DNA of 64,000 bases from Nitzschia sp. DOCU1 (lineage: Eukaryota; Bacillariophyta; Bacillariophyceae; Bacillariales; Bacillariaceae): the NCBI GenBank assembly GCA_951394045.1, contig OX595986.1, positions 4,369,534-4,433,533 of the forward strand, written 5' to 3'. A program made the position numbers and the translations under genes. The notes beneath the pieces were generated by a model. That model had not been told where the DNA came from. It made no database searches and worked only from the letters and a program-made list of their open reading frames with translations. Positions within the stretch are counted from its first letter, which is position 1, and each line of letters opens with the position of its first letter. This document shows positions 45,499 through 56,047 of the stretch, piece after piece.

Positions 45499-46551
45499 TC
45501 AGATCTCTGGTAGTTTAAGAGTTGTAGGCGAGAACTCAACTTTTCTACGCTTTGGCAAAGAAACCAAGCTCCTAACATCCACCAAGCTTTCCTCACTGCC
45601 CCCGCCGTCGACTGCCACATCACCCGACGTTCTCTTTTGGGGGTGTTGGCCAAGCTTGGGAATTCCCGCTTTCAAATGGGACGCCAAGATCTCAGAACAA
45701 AGACTTTTCGCTTTTTTGATACATTCACCTTCGGATGCCCTATCCCTGGCTTCGAGCGCTGGCCTATTGGCATTGCCTTCACGCGAGCGAACTTTGTACC
45801 ATTGCTGCGCAGTTCCCGCTTCACTTCGGTTGACAAAGGCATACTGCATAATATTCTGCCATGACTCTTGGAATTTGTAGCCCGATAGAATCAAGTACCT
45901 GAGAACTTGTTCCTCCTTGCTGGACCACTTTGGCGGTTTTGGTCGATCGCGGTAGTATTCCCCTGAAGCATCCCGGCTCCAGACATTTGCCCCTCCCATG
46001 AATTCTCGAAACTTGATGCAAAAGTCGCGAGCTTGAGCCTTGCTTTCATGACAAAGCCAATCATCTTTCATCAAATCAGTAAATGCAGCACACACCATGG
46101 TGGGCGATGGTGCTTCTTTAAAAGTCTTTATCATTTCAATCCTTGGGTAGTTTTCGATCTGACTGGGGCAGATTTCGTCTGCGTGCACATCCATCACAGT
46201 AAATCGGAAGCTCGCATTAGACCCTTCAAACCATCCAGACTCGCCATTGCAAATCGGAAAGTGTAAAAGAAGAAAGTGGTGAATTTCGGGGTCAGCCAAC
46301 GTAAACACATCGCCATGGAAGTGTAGCCGCCAGTGAAGCGTCCGGTACGACTCGTCCAATTCTTGATTCTTCTTTAGAATCCCATACACCGACTTGACTA
46401 GTGTGAGAAGTCCGTCTACGGACAGTACCAGGTCAATATGAAAGTCATTCTTCGCTCTGCCCTTTTTACTGCAAAGACCTTGAATCAAGAAACGGCAAAC
46501 TGGATGCCTCACAATTTCAATTCTGCTGTCGTAGCGTTCAACTTGCAGCAT
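45499..46551 (-). CDS. Unknown protein with Myb/SANT-like segment
   Basis: A single open frame of 350 residues from an ATG at 46551; an extra 5' exon cannot be excluded. The N-terminal 200 residues resemble no family I recognise. They contain mixed hydrophobic and aromatic blocks (YRTLHWRLHFHGDVF, HHFLLLHFP) suggestive of a globular domain. Residues 207-262 (PKWSSKEEQVLRYLILSGYK, WQNIMQYAF, GTAQQWYKVRSRE) have the spaced tryptophans of a Myb/SANT helix-turn-helix, so DNA or chromatin binding is possible. The C-terminus is basic (KRRKVEF), probably a nuclear signal. Codon use looks like its neighbours. Confidence 0.65.
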   Translation of the reverse strand: MLQVERYDSRIEIVRHPVCRFLIQGLCSKKGRAKNDFHIDLVLSVDGLLTLVKSVYGILKKNQELDESYRTLHWRLHFHGDVFTLADPEIHHFLLLHFPICNGESGWFEGSNASFRFTVMDVHADEICPSQIENYPRIEMIKTFKEAPSPTMVCAAFTDLMKDDWLCHESKAQARDFCIKFREFMGGANVWSRDASGEYYRDRPKPPKWSSKEEQVLRYLILSGYKFQESWQNIMQYAFVNRSEAGTAQQWYKVRSREGNANRPALEARDRASEGECIKKAKSLCSEILASHLKAGIPKLGQHPQKRTSGDVAVDGGGSEESLVDVRSLVSLPKRRKVEFSPTTLKLPEI

Positions 46552-47285
46552 AGTAGCTTACAATCTTCCTTTTTCAATCAATCCCCTTGCAACTCCTTGC
46601 TGCCTGGTTCGAAGCCCCTCTTCGACCTGTGTGGCTTGTTGATTCCTGACACTCTTGTGGAATGGAATGACAAAGCTCGGCCCTGGTACGATACCACCTT
46701 GATCTAAACAACTGAACATCTCTAAATCGAATTTCACGCCGACAAAATCGACGATGACCTAAACAAGGTGCGTTGAGAATCACGGAACAGTTGTTGGCGA
46801 CAAAAACACCTCGCTACAAGAAAGTGTTAAATAAATATAATGTCCTAATTTCGGTAAATAGAGGTCCAAGCAATAAACAGCATCGCAGCTTTTCGCAGTC
46901 GCGGTACATATCAATCCCTCGAGCTGATAATGCCCCAGAACACACTACGACATATGGTGCGCTTGAATATCCATATATCGCTACAAAGCAACAGCCATCA
47001 TGTGATGCGAGCGTTGATGAAGCTTGCCGGCGATTGTTGTATCTTCCAGTTCGAACAAAACAAAACAAAACGAGCCGGCGCTCTTGAACGTTTCCTTGCG
47101 CCGGCCGAGAAATCAAAGCAGAATGCTAGTATCACATTTTATGACTCGCCGCTTTGGTTCGGTTCGAGGAAACAATTCGACCCGGGTAAACAACTCATTT
47201 TACCTATTAATATATACGAAGGGTCTACTACCACGAAGGTCAATCACCAAGTTCTAAGAGAAAGCAACGAGATAGAAAGAACAAT
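46552..47285. other. Intergenic, divergent promoters
   Basis: Divergent region between the Myb-like gene and the GH125 gene. No gene or repeat was recognised. Confidence 0.5.
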
Positions 47286-48996
47286 ATGAAAATTCAGACG
47301 CTTGCAGTCAGCCTTGGGGTCACATGGACACTTTTCTCCTCGCTTTTAGCCTGGAATTTTTCAATTGTCTCAAAGCTCCAGGATCGTCAAGTCAATCCAA
47401 TACACTACCTTCGATCATCCAAGCAAAGTTTGACGAGTCCTCGTGGGTGGCTGCCGGCCTCGATATGGGCTACAAGGGAATTGCCAGGTCTGAACAGAAA
47501 TGCGACAAAAGTTGAATCATTGTTAATGATTAATGAGACGGAGAAGGCCCTGTCTTTGTGCGGGAAGTTCCTCTTCTCTACTTTGGAACGAGCGATTCAT
47601 TTGAAGCACATGGGAAACGACGCCTTTATCGCTACGGGTGACATTGATAGTATGTGGACACGTGATTCGGTGGTGCAAATGTCGATTTATCTGAAGCATG
47701 TCGCCCATTTTCCATGGCTCAGGCTAATAATTGACGGGGCGATCCGTCGAAATGCATTCAATATACTACTGGATCCATATGCAAACGCATACGAACATCA
47801 CTGGAGGGATCCTAAAACCCTCGAGTTGAGAGACCGAATCATCGGTCGAGGGGGGTTTGTTGCGACCCGCAACTACGAGCTTGACAGCGGCGCTTATTTC
47901 TTGGTACATCTCTATGATTATTTCCGTACCAATGGAATCTATCAAGCCGACGCTCTTCTAAGGGAACCAATGGTCTTCGACGCAGTTATGACACTCATAA
48001 ACACTTGGATTGTCGAGCAGCACCACGACGACCTGTCGCCCTATCGTTATTACGAGCTACCGAATGAAGGCAAGGGCACTCCAACCGGTTACACAGGAAT
48101 GACATGGTCAGGGTTTCGACCCTCTGACGATGCTTGTCAGTACGGCTATCTAATCCCGGCAAACATCCACGCAGCTGCAGCCCTTCAACGCCTGCTCATT
48201 CTGAACGACCACATCTGGCAAAACGAAGAGCTCGAGGCGAAAGCATCAAAGTTATTGAAAGAAATCAAGGACGGCATCAACACTTTTGGCATTGTCGTTA
48301 CTGACACTGGCAAGCGAATTTATGCATACGAGGTAGATGGCCTCGGAAAGGAACTCAGCAGCTTCGACGATGCCAATATACCAAGCCTCCTGTCGATTCC
48401 ACTGCTGGGCTGGGATGAGTACGACAAGGAAGCTTACGACAACACACGAAGTCTACTTCTTTCCAAGTTGAACTCGAAATACTTCAAAGGAAGTGCTTTT
48501 ACAGGTATCGGGTCGCCGCACACACCCTTCGGGTATGTTTGGCCAATGGCCATGGTCGTCCAGGGATTGACCGAAGATGGGCCTGACCGCGAAGAGCAAA
48601 TGGCGTTTCAGATGCGTCAACTCCTAAAGTCTGCTACGAAAGACGCCATGCATGAGAGCGTCTACCAAGAAAGTCCAAATCGTTTTACTCGTGAATGGTT
48701 CGAGTGGGTAAGTGTGATGTACCGTCGGCGTTGCATATCCAATTCTTCAAGGCGCTATAACTGACTTTGTTGTACAGGCCAATGCACTCTTTGTTATTTA
48801 CGTAGAGACTTTACTGGGTACAAGTTGCGCTCCGGCCGCTAGCGACTTGCATAGAGCCACCCAAGTTGAGAAGTTGCGTAAAGAAACGACGAAAGACTCC
48901 ACGCCTTTCTACAAACGCACGCGCAACGAGCCCTGGAACCCCCTTTACTACCAGGGTATCGAAGCCTCCATCCATTTCGAGTCGATTGACCAATAG
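47286..48996 (+). CDS. GH125 exo-alpha-1,6-mannosidase, type II membrane protein
   Basis: Exons 47286-48707 and 48778-48996 (GTAAGT...TACAG, phase 0) give 546 residues. A single N-terminal anchor (about 5-25, TLAVSLGVTWTLFSSLLAW) suggests Golgi or ER lumenal location. The catalytic domain has family 125 blocks: GDIDSMWTRDS (118-128), RNYELDSGAYF, TWSGFRPSDDACQYGYLIPA, DDANIPSLLSIPLLGW, and HTPFGYVWPMAMVVQGLT. MHESVYQESPNRFTREWFEW leads into exon 2, ANALF. The splice lies within the conserved EWFEWANALF string, confirming it. GH125 enzymes remove alpha-1,6-linked mannose by inversion, so a role in N-glycan trimming is likely. The second exon adds a family-like C-terminal segment ending in LYYQGIEASIHFESIDQ. 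Confidence 0.93.
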
Positions 48997-49476
48997 CGTG
49001 CAAATAGGCTTGCGAAGTACCTTTTCGTACCACTACTAGTACGATAGCTAGCGGAGTTTGGATTGAGAATGGTTGGGGCAGGTCGACCACATCAGTACAC
49101 TCGGTAGCTGGGGTACATAAACATAACAGTACATTAGTCCATCAATCAAATTTATTGAAGCGGGTAAAGGATGAATCAATAATATGCGTGCTTACAATGT
49201 CTCTGTGTGCTCTCTAGAGAGTGGTACTACGGTAGATATTGGGAGCGAGGAGCGAGTGGTTAGGTTTCTGATTTATTCGACCAAATGATGGCGCAAGATC
49301 TTCTCGCCTTTGTCGGTGCGAAGTTTCGTGGTGTCCCGCCATGCAAAAACTCCGATGTTCGCGCAACCCACAAAAGGGAAAGTCTGTAGAACAAAATGAA
49401 GGTCATGGCATTTCAACCTTGAACCCGCTACTGTCCTGAACGCAGCCGAATTCCACTGGACCACAGCGTTTGTCGA
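48997..49476. other. Intergenic
   Basis: Between GH125 and the HtrL-like gene, same strand. Open frames are short with no domain. Confidence 0.5.
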
Positions 49477-50592
49477 ATGAAGTCTTCTCACGATCGGTGC
49501 TACCGAAGTTGCCGACTGAGAAATGCCGCTATGGTCGTTCTCGTGATCTTGCTCGCCCTAATGACGTTTCGCTGCCAATACACATTCCATGCAATCATAA
49601 GGGAGGAGACAAGTGACGACAAGCGTCAAAATGCCTCAATGGAAAGCTCCTCATTGATTCCACTGCAAGTTCATATCAAGGGAACCAATCAAGTCATACA
49701 TTCTGCAATGACACTTCTTTCGACGCCGCCGCCGTTCCACGACGACCAAATCCTTCGACTGAATGAGGATGACGTTCTAATCGCAACACCCAACACAATT
49801 GTCACAGCATATTTTCGTATCCCATCCAAGCATACGACTCTGAAATACGACATTTGGATGCAGAATATGTTGAGCCTCCAAGACGCCATGGTCATTTTTA
49901 CCGAGTCTGAGATGATCGAACAGGTCAAGGCGATGCGACAGCATGCGAAAAATCGGACCGTGATCGTTCGCATGGAACTACAGGACCTCCCGCTTGGGAC
50001 TTTGTACTCGGATGGCTTCTGGCAGGATCAATTGAATCGAGATCCCGAACGGTCTCTACACATTTCCTATAAATTATTTTGGGTTTGGTTGAGCAAATGC
50101 TGGTTTACCACACAGGCGATTCGATTGAATCCTTTCCACAGCGACTTGTTCCTATGGTCGGATATTGGATGCTTTCGAGAAGGAAAGTACAACCACCAGA
50201 CTATTATTCGTCATCGGGAGATTGTACCCGCGAATGAGATGCTCTTTTTGGCTCATACAAAACCCAACCCACGCCCTGGGCAGAAAATGGTGTATCGATA
50301 TGAGGACCCAACGAGTTTCTATCATAGTGGATCACTCTTTGTTGGTTACAAGGAAACTTGGACTCGATATCATGAAAAGTTTTTGGAGACTATGGATCGA
50401 TACGTGGGTCGAAAAAAGATCATTTTGGAGGATCAAGCCATTCTTCAGAGCACGTGCCTGTTTTACCCGGACATTTGTGCCTATTTGACCCATGATCAAG
50501 TCGACGACGACTGGTACTTTGGACTCCGATACGCTCTTTATCATGGTGGTGAATACAAGTTGTGGCGGCACCCGACCGTCGAGCAGTCGTAA
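49477..50592 (+). CDS. HtrL/YibB-like type II membrane protein, putative glycosyltransferase
   Basis: A single exon of 371 residues. Residues 17-33 form a signal anchor (AAMVVLVILLALMTF) after a basic N-terminus, the type II topology of Golgi glycosyltransferases. The lumenal part has VTAYFRIPSKHTTLKYDIWM, QNMLSLQDAMVIFTE, a LFLWSDIGCFR block (D-x-x-C in place of a DxD site) and SFYHSGSLFVGYKETW. These blocks resemble the HtrL_YibB family (a poorly characterised glycosyltransferase-like fold). Substrate and activity are unknown. Its position next to the GH125 mannosidase on the same strand suggests, but does not show, a shared role in secretory glycan processing. Confidence 0.75.
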   Translation: MKSSHDRCYRSCRLRNAAMVVLVILLALMTFRCQYTFHAIIREETSDDKRQNASMESSSLIPLQVHIKGTNQVIHSAMTLLSTPPPFHDDQILRLNEDDVLIATPNTIVTAYFRIPSKHTTLKYDIWMQNMLSLQDAMVIFTESEMIEQVKAMRQHAKNRTVIVRMELQDLPLGTLYSDGFWQDQLNRDPERSLHISYKLFWVWLSKCWFTTQAIRLNPFHSDLFLWSDIGCFREGKYNHQTIIRHREIVPANEMLFLAHTKPNPRPGQKMVYRYEDPTSFYHSGSLFVGYKETWTRYHEKFLETMDRYVGRKKIILEDQAILQSTCLFYPDICAYLTHDQVDDDWYFGLRYALYHGGEYKLWRHPTVEQS

Positions 50593-50919
50593 GCTCGGGC
50601 CGCGGATTAAGTTTAGTGGTCGTCGCTTGAACAACAAGTCGTGCCGTCCATAGTCTCTCGTAGAAAAAGCTTTACGGTATTGCTCTTCTGCTGGTATTGC
50701 TTGTTGCTTTCCCCCACTTGACCCCAGCACTCCGTCTGGCTAAACACCTGCTCCGTAGTACTTTAATGGAAAATAGGAAACCGTCGCTAGTAGAGGACTT
50801 ATTGACTGACTGTCTAGATCATCCGATTGTTCTTCCCCCGAGCGATAATGATTAGAGAAAGCGCCTTTTGGCACCACGAATTGTGAAACAAATAACAAAC
50901 CCGATCAGAGAAATTCAAT
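50593..50919. other. Convergent 3' flanks
   Basis: Downstream regions of the HtrL-like gene and 14-3-3. Nothing else was seen. Confidence 0.5.
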
Positions 50920-51988
50920 TTACTCGTCGGCCTTGTCATCTTCCGGACCATCATCGCCGTCGTTGGCTTGGTCGGAAGTCCACAGGGTCAAGTTATCCCT
51001 CAGCAATTGCATGATCAAAGTGGAGTCCTTGTAGGATTCTTCGTTCAAAGTGTCGAGTTCCGCAATGGCATCATCAAAAGCCTGAGGTGAAAGCAAGAGG
51101 TGAGGGGAATGCGGGGGATACGACAAAATGACAATCATTCTTGACAAAAACCTACCTGCTTGGCAATTTGACATGCTTGGTCGGGGGAATTCAGGATTTC
51201 ATAGTAGAAAACGGAGAAGTTCAAGGCAAGACCCAGTCGGATAGGATGCGTCGGTGGCAGATCGGAGGAGGCGATATCAGAGGCGCTCTTGTACGCGTCG
51301 AGGGCGGATCCAGCAGATTCCTTGCGCGTGTCTCCAGTCTGGAACTCCGAGAGGTAACGGTTGTAGTCACCCTTCATCTTGTAGTAGAAGACCTTGGCCT
51401 CTTCGGAGGTCGAGTTGGGGATCAACGAGTCATCGATGATGCTGAGGATGTCGTTGCAAATGTCGACGAGCTCAGCCTCAATCTTCGCCTTGTAATCCTT
51501 GATGATCGACATCTTTTCAGAGTCTCCCTTTTGCTCAATGCTGGTCACAACTCGCCACGAGGCACGTCGGGATCCGATCACGTTCTTGTATGCGACGGAA
51601 AGCAAGTTGCGCTCTTCGACAGAGAGCTCAGTGGGGTTCTTGGCGACTTCCTTCATGTCGGCAACCATTTCGTCAAAGCGTTCAGCTTGCTCGGCAAGCT
51701 TGGCTGTCAAGGGATGAGAAGGCAAACATTTTTGGAAACAACAAGTCAGGAATAAGATTTATTGGCAAAGTCACCACAGGAAACCAAAGTGCGCCGACCC
51801 CACACAACAGCAAGCATGATTGACAACGCCGTGATCCATTGACGGGGTAACTTGCTTGCTGCGGCCTGTCGCTGCCATCATTGCCTTCGGATGGGAACCC
51901 TGCCGTCCATGGTCGTTTCCACTGCCACTCGGTGTCCTTCCTTAGCCACATAAAACTCACCCTTGTAGACAAGAGAATCGCGATCCAT
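50920..51988 (-). CDS. 14-3-3 protein
   Basis: Three exons, 51988-51961 (28 nt), 51703-51156 and 51081-50920, give 245 residues. The first exon encodes only MDRDSLVYK and one base; joining to GCCAAGCTT restores the family N-terminus, [20 protein letters not shown]. The phosphopeptide-binding groove residues are in place: [12 protein letters not shown] (Lys and Arg) and YNRYLSEF (Arg-Tyr). The length, nine-helix pattern and acidic tail ([15 protein letters not shown]) are standard. 14-3-3 dimers bind phospho-Ser/Thr motifs and regulate kinases, metabolic enzymes and proton pumps. Intron 1 is longer than average (257 bp). Confidence 0.97.
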
Positions 51989-52794
51989 TTTGATGGTTGT
52001 TGTTGTTGGAAGATATTATGTTGCAAAAGCGTCCAAGCTATGCACCTCGACTGTCTCATCCAAACCAACCATCAAAGCAAGGAGAAAAGGGCGCTCGCCG
52101 TTTTCCCGAATAGGTTCCCGCTCGAAGAAGAGAGAAGAAAGAACCATCACACACGACCACGCTTCCGGTGGTGGAGTGGTCTCGCGTTCTCTGTCTGTCC
52201 GTTTTCGGAAACTGTGATGTCGCCAGTCACTATTGCGTCATCATGGACACAGAATAGCGCTCTTCGACATGTGATGTTCCTGGAGAAGTTCAGTTCGCTT
52301 CTCAATCCAGGGACACGGTATATCGAGTCCCGGTGGAAACAGGCGATGACCTTGATGAATGACCCACGACGACTCCGAGACTGTCGGTTCAACGGAAATT
52401 CTTGCCTGTCGAGAGACACAGACAAACGTCCTAACGGCATTGATCTCTTTCGTAGATAGGTATCGTACGTGACAGCATACTTGGTAGGAATATTTGACTG
52501 GCTACTTTAGTCGAAAGGGTCGTTCTTCGGGCAAGGCCGGCGGCCTGGGCGTGCGCGCAGGCCATGGCTCTCTCCCCTTTCACTCTCCCTCCGAGCTCTC
52601 ATCATCGCCACCGAGCGGGCGGGAGAGGAGAGCAACGCACAGCGACAATGGTGATCGAAACGTGCCGAAGACGCAATACATCACACTCTAATCCCAACAA
52701 CAAAGGCATCGATCACCTATCATCCAGGCCTGCATTTGCATTCATTTGAAACTTTTCACATTCCAGATTCACAAAGCAGCAATCTTCTGTCATC
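51989..52794. other. Divergent promoter region, 14-3-3 and ubiquitin-like gene
   Basis: About 800 bp shared upstream region between 14-3-3 (minus) and the NEDD8/ubiquitin-like gene (plus). Open frames are incidental. Confidence 0.5.
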
Positions 52795-53112
52795 ATGCAG
52801 GTAAGCGTTTGAAGTGATGGGCACAAGACTGTGCATGTGAAACGTTACTCAACGCCACGTCTCCAATCCTTCGGCCTACAGATCTTTATCAAAACACTGA
52901 CTGGTCGTAAACAAGCATTTAACTTTGAGCCCGAGAATCAAGTGCTGGCAGTCAAACAGGCGCTACAAGAAAAAGAGGGTATTCAAGTCGACCAAATTCG
53001 ATTGATTCATTCAGGGAAACAATTGGCCGACGACAAAACGTTGGAATCGTACAACATTGGAGCGGGCGCCACCATTCACATGGTGCTGCAGTTGCGAGGT
53101 GGGTGTCACTAG
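52795..53112 (+). CDS. NEDD8/ubiquitin-like modifier, single copy
   Basis: Exon 1 is only six bases (ATGCAG, 52795-52800). After an 81-bp intron, exon 2 (52882-53112) completes 78 residues. The protein is a full ubiquitin fold, [20 protein letters not shown] onward, ending LQLRGG plus Cys-His, so it needs processing to expose GG. Lys6, 27, 33 and 48 are kept while Lys11 and Lys63 are absent. Position 72, which separates ubiquitin (Arg) from NEDD8 (Ala), is Gln, so it is not ordinary ubiquitin. NEDD8/RUB1 is the best guess, modifying cullins; an unusual ubiquitin paralogue is the alternative. Confidence 0.82.
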
Positions 53113-53306
53113 AAAAGGAGGATTACGTGGGCTATATGTTGCTAAAGTCGGCAACATTCCTAAAATTTTGGGAAAGAAGTGGTGGGTCAACTTTTCACAC
53201 AGATCGTCCTGGCAAATTTTTGCTGCTACAAGGATTGGACTGAAATGAAACGGCAGATCTAACCAGTAGAATCTCTCGATGCATTCCTTCATTCGTCCTA
53301 TATTCA

Positions 53307-54875
53307 TTATCTAGATTCGCTAGCCAGGCGTCGAAGACGTGGAATTTCAATGTCCAAGATATCTTTGAGTTTTTGCAACTCCGCCTCCGAAACTGTAGGA
53401 AGGCTGTTGCTAGTTTCAAAGGCATGGTGCAAAGCAGTTTGCAAAGAGCCCCTCACGCGTTGCCACAGGCTTGCCGTAAACTCGTCGGCGTCTTGAACTT
53501 GACGGGCATGGGTTCGTTGAAACGAAGTACTGAGTGACTCGGGAGTTGTCAAGTCTTCTTGCAGTCGATGCAAGTAACTCTGGTCGTACCACACCAGCGC
53601 CCCAACGCCCAAAATAGTCGCTCCAAGGACACCACCCTGCAACATGGCATCCATACTCATATAGTTGAGTCCCCCAAGAGCCACAGCGCCGACAGTTGCG
53701 AAGCCACCCTCTTGAAATCGACAATTTCTCCATTCCTTGTTATAGCGGGACACTACGTCGTTCCAAATCTTTGAATACAGCGTGAGCGTAGCCGTAGAGT
53801 CGTACAGATTTGTAATAACATTGTCGATTCGACGCTTTGGAGCTTGCATGACTTGCTCCACGACGTCATCTCGCGTGTGCTCGAGATCACTCAAACTCGC
53901 CGACAGAGTTGTCTTTTGGTTTTGATCATTGGGCAGACTCATGGTGAAAATGGGTGGCAGATCTTTTCGTGGAATTACCTTTGACAAATTCCAACAAAGT
54001 GATCCGTAGGCTCGAGCAAAATCATGGATCTTGTGGAATTGATCCGCTTTGTTCAACACAATCAATAGCTTGTGATCCATACCACTTAGGGAATGAAGCA
54101 ATACAGACATGGTCTCTCCTGTGGTGCCTGGTTTATCCGGATCAAAAAATAAAAGGACGATATCGGCACGCTGAGCTAGCCATCGGACGACACCTTGAAA
54201 ATCGTATCCCCGATCCATCATGTTGTCATCCTTTCGTCCGGTAACATTCACAGGCGCGTCTATCATTCCAGGAGAATCGACCAGCATGAACTTGAGATGA
54301 GAGTTGCGTACTTTGAGCTGGGTGTGGTGAATCAAGGTTGGCCCGAACTGACGTAGACTGGCAAATCCATAATCCGGGTCACCCACCAAGGTCGGACCAT
54401 CCGAGTCTTTGTCTTGTGCCCCAGGTGCAATTACCGTGAAAGTATCGTCAGTGGGCGCGACCCCAGCCTTTTGGATGTTTCTCTGCAGTAAATAATTTAT
54501 GAAACTTGACTTTCCAGAAGAATGGTTTCCTACCAGCAGACAAAAAGGCAAGCTTGTACCTCGATCCGAGGGCGGTGGAATTGCGGTCCCTCCCAGCTTG
54601 TCGTTCAGCTGGGTAAGCGAGTCATAGGTTTGCCAGCACTCATTGAGGACGGCTTCTGGGGTTATCGGAAACTTTTCTGTTGAAGAGACATCGGGACTTG
54701 CACTGTTGTAAAAGTTTCGAACTTGTTTTGAAAACGCGTCTGCACAAGCTACCGAGAGGCGGTACTTGGGCACACGAATCGGTGGATGATTCTCGAGGCT
54801 CACTTTTGTGGCCATCGGAATCAAAAGATTTCCGAATGCTCTTCGATGATTTACTCCAATGAAGGAACGAATCAT
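53307..54875 (-). CDS. EHD/dynamin-like GTPase with C-terminal membrane segment
   Basis: From the first in-frame ATG at 54875 this gives 522 residues. The GTPase motifs are clear: G1 GNHSSGKS (residues 116-123), G3 VDSPGM and G4 LNKAD. After the P-loop, SFINYLLQRN, GVAPTDDTFTVI and LVGDPDYGFASLRQFG resemble the EHD/sarcalumenin branch of dynamin-like proteins. Residues about 395-440 contain a glycine-rich hydrophobic segment (TVGAVALGGLNYMSMDAML, GVLGATILGVGALVWYD) likely to insert in membrane. No EH domain is present. The basic N-terminus (MIRSFIGVNHRRAFGNLL) could be a mitochondrial or plastid leader. A membrane-remodelling role is inferred. Confidence 0.85.
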   Translation of the reverse strand: MIRSFIGVNHRRAFGNLLIPMATKVSLENHPPIRVPKYRLSVACADAFSKQVRNFYNSASPDVSSTEKFPITPEAVLNECWQTYDSLTQLNDKLGGTAIPPPSDRGTSLPFCLLVGNHSSGKSSFINYLLQRNIQKAGVAPTDDTFTVIAPGAQDKDSDGPTLVGDPDYGFASLRQFGPTLIHHTQLKVRNSHLKFMLVDSPGMIDAPVNVTGRKDDNMMDRGYDFQGVVRWLAQRADIVLLFFDPDKPGTTGETMSVLLHSLSGMDHKLLIVLNKADQFHKIHDFARAYGSLCWNLSKVIPRKDLPPIFTMSLPNDQNQKTTLSASLSDLEHTRDDVVEQVMQAPKRRIDNVITNLYDSTATLTLYSKIWNDVVSRYNKEWRNCRFQEGGFATVGAVALGGLNYMSMDAMLQGGVLGATILGVGALVWYDQSYLHRLQEDLTTPESLSTSFQRTHARQVQDADEFTASLWQRVRGSLQTALHHAFETSNSLPTVSEAELQKLKDILDIEIPRLRRLASESR

Positions 54876-55492
54876 GATTGCTTTGATGTGTGTCAATATC
54901 TTCTCCAGTGATTCAGCTTGAAGCAACAATCCATCTGCTGAGAAACTTTGTCAACCCACCAGCCTGAAGAGCGCCCCTCGTGTTGGGAAACGCAAGATGC
55001 AAACATGCCACCATAAGTGGTGGGAAAAAATCTTGCAATGACATGAGATAAAAGGATGGCATGCGTGGTGCGAGCCCGCCCCACAAGGAACAGCAGGCCG
55101 GCACCTGTCTACTAGCTCTGCGTATTGGAGCAAAGGAGCTAGCGATAGCATCCCTACTATGATATCATACAACGGCCAAGATAGTTCACATTTAGTCAAC
55201 CACTCTTCGCTGATTTAACCTATTACCACTCCAAAAGTCTGAAATGTCACCGGTACCGTAACAGCTCATTGTTCGTTGGTGCAAGAAGTAAGAACTCGTT
55301 GATTGGTTTGATGATGCTTAGTCATGCAGAAATTTATGAAAAGTACCTGTCACAGAACTATAGGAACTGGTAGGCTACGAGAGAGCAAAATCATTCTAGA
55401 TTAGTAGAGCGTTGTAGGGAAATGCTTGGAGCCGCGATTCAGCACTCATCCCGACACAAAACGGAAAGTCAGCATTTTGCTAAAGGCGGCTA
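54876..55492. other. Intergenic
   Basis: No gene was recognised; this is the promoter region of the GTPase gene. Confidence 0.5.
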
Positions 55493-56047
55493 TCACATTC
55501 GCAACAAAGGGGGGACAACACGTCGCGGCCTTCTTTGGCCCAATGTCCTCAGGGTACGACGGAAAGCAGAACGGCAGCTTTGTAAAGCGGAAGGACGCTT
55601 TTCATTTTTGTTTTCTTCCATTGGGGCAGATATTTGTCGTCGTTGTCTCGACTTCTCGTGTTCAATCAAGGCATACAGAGAGTATCCATTGGCAGTCAAC
55701 ACATTGAGCCTTTCAGAGGGTGATTTTCTGCAAAGACGCCCCGACTTTTCCTGAGTTTGTGCGAGGGATACAATCCCTTTGGTATATTCGTCTCCGATGT
55801 AAAGTCCCATGTAGACGTCCCTTTCCTCCAAAACGCGTTCATGGTGTCGGACTTTAACAACGTCAGAAAATCGAACTCTCAAGTCGTGAGAAGTACAAAT
55901 ATTGTCAGCGGTAGCAGTTGTCGTCATTTCAGGAGGAGCAAGCGGTGACATTGGATTGTAGGCATAAGCTTTCAAGATTTTGTGACAAGAACAAATGTGA
56001 TGCTTGGAATTTTGCGCGTTGTGGGTGGTCCCATTTTTCGATCCCAT
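55493..56047 (-). CDS. Hypothetical protein, diatom-type VRF motif
   Basis: An open frame of 184 residues from an ATG at 56047, intronless. No known domain is present. The segment LRVRFSDVVKVRHHERVL followed by YMGLYIGDEY resembles a short motif common in diatom hypothetical proteins (V-R/H-F-x-x-V-x-V-R-x-x-x-x-x-L). The C-terminus is very basic (RSAFRRTLRTLGQRRPRR). It may be an exon of a larger gene or a remnant. The motif, not conservation evidence, is why it is kept. Confidence 0.4.
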   Translation of the reverse strand: MGSKNGTTHNAQNSKHHICSCHKILKAYAYNPMSPLAPPEMTTTATADNICTSHDLRVRFSDVVKVRHHERVLEERDVYMGLYIGDEYTKGIVSLAQTQEKSGRLCRKSPSERLNVLTANGYSLYALIEHEKSRQRRQISAPMEENKNEKRPSALQSCRSAFRRTLRTLGQRRPRRVVPPLLRM

